From Methanolobus sp. UBA118 (GTDB lineage Archaea; Halobacteriota; Methanosarcinia; Methanosarcinales; Methanosarcinaceae): DNA of 11,969 nucleotides. Below are positions 5,864-11,969 of this stretch, piece after piece. Each line of letters starts with the position of its first letter. The stretch's first letter is position 1. The notes under the pieces are model-generated. The model had not been told where the DNA came from and made no database searches. It saw only the letters and a list, made by a program, of their open reading frames with translations. The DNA lies in contig DACO01000132.1 of NCBI GenBank assembly GCA_002508635.1, positions 1 through 11,969 on the forward strand, read 5' to 3'. A program made the translations under genes and the position numbers.

Positions 5864-6016
5864 ATGAGAGAAAACAAGTATAAAATAAGGTCCAGTACCT
5901 GCGACAATCTGAGGAAGGATTTCCACACTGTAGTTGATGGGATCTCAAGAGATAAACTCAGTGCAGAAGAAAAAGATCTATACCGCTTCATGGTAGGCGG
6001 TATGCAGGCAAAATAA
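5864..6016 (+). CDS. Small hypothetical protein, 50 residues
   Basis: I do not recognise this protein. The frame begins MRENKYKIRSSTCDN and ends FMVGGMQAK. It is hydrophilic and charge-rich, with one Cys (C13), no membrane segment, and two probably helical parts, about 14-28 and 32-48 (KLSAEEKDLYRFMVGG). Support for a real gene comes from the very strong ribosome binding site, a TATA box at a suitable distance, a terminator-like hairpin at its end, and a good fit between two larger genes. It starts 194 bases from ycaO (divergent) and ends 42 bases before the cysteine desulfurase gene. It could be a regulator or accessory factor of either neighbour, but there is no direct evidence for any function. 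Confidence 0.68.
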   Translation: MRENKYKIRSSTCDNLRKDFHTVVDGISRDKLSAEEKDLYRFMVGGMQAK

Positions 6017-6039
6017 GCCTGCAAAACTATTTTTATTTT
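6003..6039 (+). terminator. Hairpin plus T-rich tract spanning the stop codon of the small gene
   Basis: TGCAGGC (6003-6009) and GCCTGCA (6017-6023) form a perfect 7-bp stem with a 7-base loop that contains the TAA stop codon. The sequence CTATTTTTATTTTC follows. This looks like a terminator, but the T-rich tract could also serve as a weak TATA region for the next gene. Confidence 0.55.
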
Positions 6040-6058
6040 CCTGACATAGGACACTTCC

Positions 6059-7240
6059 ATGTATGATGTTCATTCCGTCAGGGAAGATTTTCCTGTTCTA
6101 AAAGATGTAATCTATCTGGACAATGCAGCCACCACCCAGACACCGGTGCCGGCTGTAAAAGCCATGGAAGAGTATTTTCTAAGTTATGCAGGCAACCACG
6201 GAAGAGGAGCACACAGGCTTGCGCGTGAAACGACAAATCATTATGAGGATTCAAGGGAAACTGTTGCTAAATTCCTGGGAGCGGATGCTAAAAAAACAGT
6301 TTTCACACGCAATGCTACGGAGAGCATCAATATCGTATCCCGGGGTTTTCCCTGGGAAAATGGTGATCACGTTGTCGTAACCCTGGTTGAACATCATTCC
6401 AACCTGCTTCCGTGGATGCGCCTGAAAAAAGAAGGTGTTGATCTTACTATTGTCAGGCCGGATGCCACAGGTATCGTAGATCCCGGGGATATTATGTCCG
6501 CCCTTACCGACAGGACGCGTCTGATCGCAGTGAACCACATATCCAATGTGTTTGGCTCCACACAGGATGTAGGTACTGTGATCAGGCAGGCACACAGGGA
6601 GGATGTCAGGGTACTTGTTGATGGTTCACAGTCGGCAGGCCACATGCCTCTGGACATTGCTTCAATGGACCCGGACTTCTTTGCGACACCCGGTCACAAG
6701 GGTTTGCTGGGACCACAGGGCACAGGCGTACTGTACATGAAAGAACCCGACATGATAGAGCCGGTGTTTGTGGGAGGCGGTATGGTGCGTTCTGTCACGG
6801 ATTCGGGCTATGAGACAGAACCAAGTCCGGCAAAGTTCGAGGCCGGCACTCCCAACATGCCCGGAGTTATCGGGCTTGGAAGAGCGGTTGAGTATGTTGA
6901 GGAAATCGGGGTCAGTGATATTGAGAAACATGAGACCTCGCTGGCAAGAGTTGCTGCGTCCGGACTTTCCGGGATAGAGGGTGTTGAGGTATATGGGCCG
7001 GAGAACAGGTCTTCTGTGGTATCATTCAATGTAGAGGGAATGAATGCCCATGATGTTGCCATGATACTCGACCAGACAAAAGCTATCTGCGTACGTAGTG
7101 GCTATCACTGTGCTATACCCGGAATCAATTTCCTTGACGTTGACGGAACCGTGAGAGCTTCTTTTGCATTGTATAACACAGAGGAAGAAGTCGAGCTTCT
7201 TGTTGATACTGTTTCAAGTATTGCTTCCATGATGGCTTAA
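6059..7240 (+). CDS. Cysteine desulfurase (SufS/CsdA-like, class V aminotransferase fold)
   Basis: This 393-residue PLP enzyme should convert cysteine to alanine and form a persulfide used for Fe-S clusters, tRNA thiolation or thioamides. Motifs in order are YLDNAATT (19-26), TRNATESIN (83-91), EHHSNLLPW (111-119, with the PLP-stacking His), NHISNVFG (159-166), VDGSQSAGH (187-195, PLP-contact Asp188), the PLP lysine in TPGHKGLLGPQGTGVLY (K214), and the catalytic cysteine in RSGYHCA (C351). The RSGYHC form is that of SufS-type rather than IscS-type enzymes; the GHKGLLGPQGTG segment resembles the less studied cysteine desulfurase-family branch. The length is normal. The ATG at 6059 has only a weak AGGA (6048-6051) before it. 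A SufE/SufU-like partner is not visible here. Confidence 0.88.
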   Translation: MYDVHSVREDFPVLKDVIYLDNAATTQTPVPAVKAMEEYFLSYAGNHGRGAHRLARETTNHYEDSRETVAKFLGADAKKTVFTRNATESINIVSRGFPWENGDHVVVTLVEHHSNLLPWMRLKKEGVDLTIVRPDATGIVDPGDIMSALTDRTRLIAVNHISNVFGSTQDVGTVIRQAHREDVRVLVDGSQSAGHMPLDIASMDPDFFATPGHKGLLGPQGTGVLYMKEPDMIEPVFVGGGMVRSVTDSGYETEPSPAKFEAGTPNMPGVIGLGRAVEYVEEIGVSDIEKHETSLARVAASGLSGIEGVEVYGPENRSSVVSFNVEGMNAHDVAMILDQTKAICVRSGYHCAIPGINFLDVDGTVRASFALYNTEEEVELLVDTVSSIASMMA

Positions 7241-7278
7241 AATCCCGGGGTGAAAGCAAAAAGTTATTATGCGCAGTT

Positions 7279-7289
7279 ATTTATATATT
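7279..7289 (+). promoter_or_regulatory. TATA box of the orc1/cdc6 gene
   Basis: ATTTATATATT lies 59-69 bases upstream of the GTG start and predicts transcription from about 7308, leaving a leader of about 40 bases. It sits in the 107-base gap after the cysteine desulfurase gene, in which I see no repeat and no origin recognition box. Confidence 0.5.
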
Positions 7290-7347
7290 AGTGAATCTGA
7301 ATTATTTGCAGCCTGAAAATCTATTTGATTAAAAAAGGGGATTTTAC

Positions 7348-8466
7348 GTGAGCAAAGATATGCTACTCTGGGATGAGACTTTGTTTAAGAACGGTGAAGT
7401 GCTTGAGCTTGACCATGTTCCCGAATATTTTGCACACAGGGATTCCCAGATGCAGGCACTCAAATTCAGCCTGAAGCCTGCGATGAGGGGCATGAGGCCT
7501 GTTAACTGTCTTGTGAAAGGTCCGCCCGGCACCGGTAAGACCACGGCTGTCATGAAGGTTTTCAGTGAAATGAAGGAACATACTGACAAAGTATCTTTTG
7601 TCAAGGTAAACTGTCAGATGGATTCCACGCGTTTTGCAGTTGTATCACGGATATATGAAAAACTTGTCAATATCAAGCCGCCAACATCTGGTGTTGCTTT
7701 CAGGAAACTGTTCGACAAAGTCATAAAACAGCTTGTTGATTCCAACAAGATCCTTGTGGTGGCACTTGATGATATCAACTATCTCTTCCATGAAGGGCAT
7801 GCGGATGAGATCATGTACTCTTTGTTGCGTGCCCACGAGCAGTACCCAGGAGTGAAGATAGCTGTTATCGCGATCATCAGTGACGTGGGAGTTTCCCACC
7901 ACTTCGATCCGAGAGTGGGTTCTGTCTTCCTGCCCGAGGAGATCGAATTTCCAAGGTATGATGCAGAGGAGATACTTGATATAATCTCCAACAGGGTCCA
8001 GCATGCGTTCTATCAGGATGTCGTACCCGACGAGGTCTGCGATAAAGTGGTAGAGTATGTTGATTATACCGGTGATCTCAGGGTCGGTATCGATCTGCTG
8101 AGACGCTCCGGCCTGAACGCTGAACGCAGGGCGAGCAGGACTATTTCCATGGAGGATGTGGAAAAGGCCTATGATGCTTCCCGGCTTCTGTATCTATGTC
8201 GCAGTATAAGTTCCCTGGCTGAAAACGAAAAGACCCTTCTGAAACTGGTGGCAGAACAAGAAAAAGACGTGCAGGCCGGTGATCTGTACAAGTCGTTCCA
8301 TGAGATCACAGGACTTGGATACACCCGCTTCTATGAGATTATTGAAAAGATGAACGCTACCCAGATGCTTGATGTGGATTTTTCCGGAAAGGGTATGCGT
8401 GGAAGGACCAGGGTAATCAAAGCAAAACATGATCCTCGGGATATTCTGAAATGTCTTGAGCAATAG
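7348..8466 (+). CDS. Orc1/Cdc6 family replication initiator
   Basis: The 372-residue AAA+ protein binds replication origins and helps load the MCM helicase. The ATPase domain shows Walker A GPPGTGKTT (58-66), Walker B LVVALDD (136-142), a sensor-1 region VIAIIS (173-178), and sensor 2 in GDLRVGIDLLRRSG (242-255). A C-terminal winged-helix domain (about 290-370) includes GLGYTRFYEIIEKM, as in other archaeal Orc1 proteins. The start is GTG 7348, supported by AGGGGAT (7336-7342) five bases upstream; ATG 7360 is a shorter alternative. Many archaea carry several orc1 genes, and which paralogue this is cannot be told here. It converges with the metallopeptidase gene, 18 bases away. Confidence 0.92.
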   Translation: MSKDMLLWDETLFKNGEVLELDHVPEYFAHRDSQMQALKFSLKPAMRGMRPVNCLVKGPPGTGKTTAVMKVFSEMKEHTDKVSFVKVNCQMDSTRFAVVSRIYEKLVNIKPPTSGVAFRKLFDKVIKQLVDSNKILVVALDDINYLFHEGHADEIMYSLLRAHEQYPGVKIAVIAIISDVGVSHHFDPRVGSVFLPEEIEFPRYDAEEILDIISNRVQHAFYQDVVPDEVCDKVVEYVDYTGDLRVGIDLLRRSGLNAERRASRTISMEDVEKAYDASRLLYLCRSISSLAENEKTLLKLVAEQEKDVQAGDLYKSFHEITGLGYTRFYEIIEKMNATQMLDVDFSGKGMRGRTRVIKAKHDPRDILKCLEQ

Positions 8467-8484
8467 TTAATTTGAATTCTGTTT

Positions 8485-9210
8485 TTAAGCCATGCTTAGT
8501 TCGAGTTTATGTTTTATTTTTTCCCAGCCAGGCATCAATGAATCAAGCATTTTATAATATTCGGGACCATGATCGTGATACTTCAAGTGGCAGAGTTCAT
8601 GTATAATAACATAATCTATGCATTCTTTGGGAGCTTTGACCAGTTCCGTATTTAGTGTCATGGTACCTTTGTCTGACAGGCTCCCCCATCTTTTTTGCAT
8701 TCGTCTTATGGAAATTGAAGGTTTGCTGAAACCTAAAGAATTAAATTTTGGCCAGCATCTCTCAAGACTCTCGGCAAATTGAATATTTGCCTTTTCTAAA
8801 TACCATTTTTTCATGAGCTTTTTTATTAATTCAGGTTTAGGTTCATCTTTACAGATGATTTGAAATATTCCTCTGGACAGTTTAACACTGTTTTCTTGTC
8901 CCTGGCTGACTTTTAAACGATATTGTTTTCCAAGATACAAATGTGTCTCTCCGCTAATGTAAAGTCTCTTGGGTGTTCTTGGAATGAATTGCCGGAAATA
9001 ATCGATTTGTTTTAAGATCCATCGTGCTCTTTTATGTATTTTTTTATCAATCAATGAAATTTCAGAATCAATGGGTGCTTTGACAATTATGGTACTGTCC
9101 GGATGAACTGCAATTTCCAGTGTTTTCCTTCTGGCATAGAATAGATGGTATTCAATGGTTCTTTGACCATAGATAAATGACCGTTTTTCAAAACTTGTTG
9201 CCACGGTCAT
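8485..9210 (-). CDS. YgjP-like M48/SprT-type metallopeptidase
   Basis: The 241-residue protein belongs to the YgjP-like group (DUF45, COG1451) of zinc metallopeptidases. It has a beta-rich N-terminal half (about 15-120) and an end domain with RMQKRWGSLSDKGTMTLN (170-187) followed by the zinc site IIHELCHLKYHDHGPEYY (202-219). Zinc ligands would be H204, H208 and H214, with E205 as the catalytic base. No signal peptide or membrane segment is seen, so it is cytoplasmic. The start overlaps the hsdR stop by 4 bp, and AGGAG (9221-9217) lies six bases before the ATG, inside hsdR. This type is often found with type I restriction genes, but its substrate is not established. Confidence 0.88.
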   Translation of the reverse strand: MTVATSFEKRSFIYGQRTIEYHLFYARRKTLEIAVHPDSTIIVKAPIDSEISLIDKKIHKRARWILKQIDYFRQFIPRTPKRLYISGETHLYLGKQYRLKVSQGQENSVKLSRGIFQIICKDEPKPELIKKLMKKWYLEKANIQFAESLERCWPKFNSLGFSKPSISIRRMQKRWGSLSDKGTMTLNTELVKAPKECIDYVIIHELCHLKYHDHGPEYYKMLDSLMPGWEKIKHKLELSMA

Positions 9211-11969
9211 TTGTAGCTCCTGTGTCTTGCAACCTGAAGTACCTTGTCTATAATCCCGTCCATCTGCTCAGTTGACAAATCAATATTCTTTCCGTTTTTC
9301 AATTCGTCGTACAAATAGTCGTCAATTTCATTTGCTGTTTGATTTTGAGCATCTTCATCATCCCAGAAATTGACCTTGTTGTGTTTTTTAATGATCGCAT
9401 CAATGGCTGCAGCAGCATCGGCGATGATTGTTTCAAGTTTTTCCTCATCAAATTCATTCTTTGCAATAAATGGTTTGATAACTCCGTAGTATGCCATGGC
9501 ATCTTCATTATCAGTTAGCTGGGCTGGAATTTCATCATGTACTTTTCCAACGACTTTGTTCCTGATGTCTGTGACTTTGTGCAAATAGTCCAGGTCTGAG
9601 ATTCTTTTTGCTCTGAAATCCTCGATGGCCTGCTGGATAAGCTTTGAGAATTTTTCGTAGAATGCAGGATCAGTGTCCATTTTATCAATGATTACTTTCT
9701 TGGTGGCGTGTGCAATCGTATCAGCTCTGGAGGCAGCGGTCTTTTTTGTTTCGTAAATGCCCTGCTCTTCTTTTACCTGGTCGAACATTTCATCATCGAA
9801 GATATTTACGGGCTCATTGAGCTGAATTGCTTCGTCTGCCTGTATGTGTGTATCCAGTAGTTTCTTGATTTTTGGCTCATAATCTCTGTAATCAATCGCT
9901 TCGGCATATCGCAATTTAACTGATTTTTTCAGAGACTGGAATTTCTGGAGGTCGGCTTTATATCTGGAAAGTGTTTTTTCATCGGTTTCTGACAAAAAGC
10001 GATCGGAAGACAGAGCAATTGCGAGATTTTTGGAATACTCGGAAAGACGGGCATAGAACTCTTCTCTGAGTTGCTCGTCTGAGAGCAAAAGTTCGTATTC
10101 TTCTTCATCATAGGCATGTTTTACTGTTTTGAAGAGATCCCATAGGTCTGAATAGCGTTCTGGTAGTTTCTCAATTTCATTATTTATCGAACTGAGTGTA
10201 CCTGCAAGGTCTGATTCATCGAAGCCTTCAAATGCGCTGTACATTGTAAGGGCTTTGTCCAGTTCTCCGAGAATGCTTGCGTAATCAACAATGAAGCCAA
10301 ACTCTTTGCCTTCGTGAATACGATTAACTCTGGCAATAGCCTGGAGCAGGGTATGCTCTCGTAAAACTCTGCACAGATATAAGACGGTATTTTTGGGTGC
10401 ATCAAATCCTGTCAGGAGCTTGCTCACCACTATCAGAATTTCCAGGTCACTGCCATGCTTGAACTGGTTGATGAGCTGTTTTGTATATTCTTCCTCTTTC
10501 CCGTAACGTCTCATCATTTTTTGCCAGAATTTGACAACCTCATCCGTTGCTTCGTCATCTGTCTCATCGAAACTTTCACGCATATCCGGCGGGGAAATTA
10601 CAACTTCTGATGAAACGATGCCAATTTCGTTTAAGTATTCATGATATTTCAGGGCAGCAGGTTTACTGGGAGCAACGAGCTGGGCTTTGAATCCGCTCCC
10701 CTGCCAGTTTTCACGGTAGTGTTCGCTGATATCAAATGTTCTCATGTAAATGACCTGATCTGCTTTGTTCAGCATTTCAGCCCGGGCATATTTGCGTTTA
10801 AGATCAGCTTTCTGTTCATTGGTAAGCCCCTTTGTATGACGCTCGAACCAGAGGTCAACAGCTTTTTGGTTCTGGGTCATTTCCACATGCCTTCCTTCAT
10901 AAAGAAGTGGTACGACTGCTCCGTCTTCAACAGCCTGCGATATAGAATAATGAGGTTCAAGCAGTCCGCCGAATTTTGTGAAACTGTTCTTTTCCTTTTT
11001 CATCAGGGGAGTTCCCGTGAATCCAAAATAACACGCATTGGGGAACATCTGTCTCATGCGTGCGGAGAATGATCCGAACTGGGTTCTGTGACTCTCATCA
11101 ACCAGGACAAATATGTCGGATGATTCGTCCTGGTATTTCCTGAAGGAATAGGCTTTGTCAAATTTGTGGATTAAGGTGGTTATAATGCCTGACTGCTTTT
11201 CGGTGATAAGTTCCAGAAGGTTACGCCCGGAGGTGGCACGATCAGCTTCAAGACCACATGCTGCAAACGTATTGCCAAGCTGTTTGTCAAGATCATCTCT
11301 GTCTGTTACCAGTACTATCCGGGGATTTAATATTTCATTGTCAAGGGCAAGGTTTCTAGTCATCATGACCATTGTCAGGGATTTGCCAGACCCCTGTGTG
11401 TGCCAGACAATACCACCTTTGCGTGATCCGTCCTCGTTAAATTGCTTTATGCGTCTGAGGGCAGATTTTGTTACAAAATACTGCTGGTACCTGGCGATCT
11501 TCTTGATACCTGCATCGAATATGGTGAATTTCCATGCCAGCTCCAGCAGCCTTTCAGGACGGCATAGGGAATATATGGATCTGTCCTGTTCAGTGACAAG
11601 ACGTTCGTTTTCAAGTGTTTCCAGATCTATTTTAAGGGTAGTTGCTATTCTGGAAATTACTTCTTTTTCCAGTGGTTTATTTACCAGTTCCTGTAGCTTT
11701 TCAAACTCAGGTTTGCCGGATTGTGTCTGTTTTTCTTTCCAGATGCTCCAGAACTTAGTGGCACTTCCGACTGTGGCATACATGGCACTGTTCTTGTTTA
11801 TGGCAAGCAGCAATTGGGTATAGGTGAAGAGTCTGGGGATGTATTCATCGGTCTGATTCCTGATGGATTGTGATACTGCCTGTTCAATCTCTTCCTGCGG
11901 AGCCTTGCATTCAATTACGCAGAAAGGGATACCGTTTACGAATAGCACGATGTCAGGACGTGCAGTCTG
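9207..11969 (-). CDS. hsdR: Type I restriction enzyme subunit R (HsdR), N-terminus outside the window
   Basis: The visible 920 residues form the ATP-driven DNA translocase and nuclease subunit of a type I restriction-modification complex. The frame is open to the window edge, so the true start is further right; a GTG at 11948 is internal. Numbering from the edge, the PD-(D/E)xK nuclease site is D6 (RPDIVLF) with E20 and K22 (VIECK). Superfamily 2 motifs follow: HTQGSGKS (190-197), DESH (291-294), GFTGTP (316-321), KLLTGFDAP (517-525) and QAIARVNR (543-550). A long charged helical C-terminal part follows, which in this family docks to HsdM/HsdS. Those partners are not in the window and should lie beyond the right edge. 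No frameshift is seen, so the gene looks intact. Confidence 0.95.
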   Translation of the reverse strand, partial: QTARPDIVLFVNGIPFCVIECKAPQEEIEQAVSQSIRNQTDEYIPRLFTYTQLLLAINKNSAMYATVGSATKFWSIWKEKQTQSGKPEFEKLQELVNKPLEKEVISRIATTLKIDLETLENERLVTEQDRSIYSLCRPERLLELAWKFTIFDAGIKKIARYQQYFVTKSALRRIKQFNEDGSRKGGIVWHTQGSGKSLTMVMMTRNLALDNEILNPRIVLVTDRDDLDKQLGNTFAACGLEADRATSGRNLLELITEKQSGIITTLIHKFDKAYSFRKYQDESSDIFVLVDESHRTQFGSFSARMRQMFPNACYFGFTGTPLMKKEKNSFTKFGGLLEPHYSISQAVEDGAVVPLLYEGRHVEMTQNQKAVDLWFERHTKGLTNEQKADLKRKYARAEMLNKADQVIYMRTFDISEHYRENWQGSGFKAQLVAPSKPAALKYHEYLNEIGIVSSEVVISPPDMRESFDETDDEATDEVVKFWQKMMRRYGKEEEYTKQLINQFKHGSDLEILIVVSKLLTGFDAPKNTVLYLCRVLREHTLLQAIARVNRIHEGKEFGFIVDYASILGELDKALTMYSAFEGFDESDLAGTLSSINNEIEKLPERYSDLWDLFKTVKHAYDEEEYELLLSDEQLREEFYARLSEYSKNLAIALSSDRFLSETDEKTLSRYKADLQKFQSLKKSVKLRYAEAIDYRDYEPKIKKLLDTHIQADEAIQLNEPVNIFDDEMFDQVKEEQGIYETKKTAASRADTIAHATKKVIIDKMDTDPAFYEKFSKLIQQAIEDFRAKRISDLDYLHKVTDIRNKVVGKVHDEIPAQLTDNEDAMAYYGVIKPFIAKNEFDEEKLETIIADAAAAIDAIIKKHNKVNFWDDEDAQNQTANEIDDYLYDELKNGKNIDLSTEQMDGIIDKVLQVARHRSYK

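Noticed and set aside
8486..8498. Small hairpin TAAGC/GCTTA at the convergent orc1/peptidase ends
   Set aside because: It has only five base pairs, lies within the last codons of the peptidase gene, and lacks a following T tract in the right direction for that gene.
11155..11823. 222-codon open frame on the plus strand opposite hsdR
   Set aside because: It has Ser/Leu-rich low-complexity composition typical of an antisense shadow, and hsdR on the other strand has clear conserved motifs throughout.
9207..11969. Possible frameshift or decay in hsdR
   Set aside because: The reading frame is continuous from the right edge to the stop at 9207, and all expected nuclease and translocase motifs are intact.

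Overview
The window looks like the chromosome of a methanogenic archaeon of the Methanosarcinales (Methanolobus/Methanococcoides/Methanohalophilus-like; genus not certain). The reasons are an adjacent YcaO-TfuA pair of the type that thioamidates a glycine of methyl-coenzyme M reductase (McrA), an Orc1/Cdc6 replication initiator, archaeal TATA boxes, purine-rich Shine-Dalgarno sites, and a DtxR-family regulator beside a zinc-type ABC transporter.

Layout. (1) 1-110, minus: the first 36 codons of an MBL-fold hydrolase that runs off the left edge. (2) 250-600, plus: a DUF1622 membrane protein, separated from (1) by a divergent promoter region holding a 9-bp inverted repeat. (3) 705-3721, plus: a metal-uptake locus made of a DtxR/MntR-like regulator, then a lipoprotein zinc-binding protein (ZnuA-like), ATPase (ZnuC-like) and permease (ZnuB-like). 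Four copies of a 17-bp dyad, TTTGG-N7-CAAA with one extra base before the last half, lie in pairs before the regulator and before znuA, so these genes probably form one metal regulon. (4) 5669-3727, minus: ycaO and tfuA, overlapping by 4 bp and convergent with the transporter operon. (5) 5670-5863: a divergent control region with a shared TATA box and two CCGG-centred dyads. (6) 5864-6016, plus: an unrecognised 50-codon gene with a very strong ribosome binding site and a hairpin that spans its stop codon. (7) 6059-7240, plus: a cysteine desulfurase. (8) 7348-8466, plus: Orc1/Cdc6. (9) 11969-8485, minus: a type I restriction subunit HsdR (N-terminus outside the window) overlapping a YgjP-like metallopeptidase by 4 bp; this looks like accessory defence DNA.

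How they fit together. The middle is sulfur-themed: YcaO-TfuA needs a sulfur donor, and the divergently placed cysteine desulfurase could supply it (inference). The MBL protein at the left edge resembles the N-terminus of persulfide dioxygenase/rhodanese-type hydrolases. The clearest undescribed signals are the four-copy metal operator with a regulator lacking canonical DtxR ligands, and the structured region in front of the 50-residue gene. No tRNA, rRNA, CRISPR array or insertion sequence was seen.
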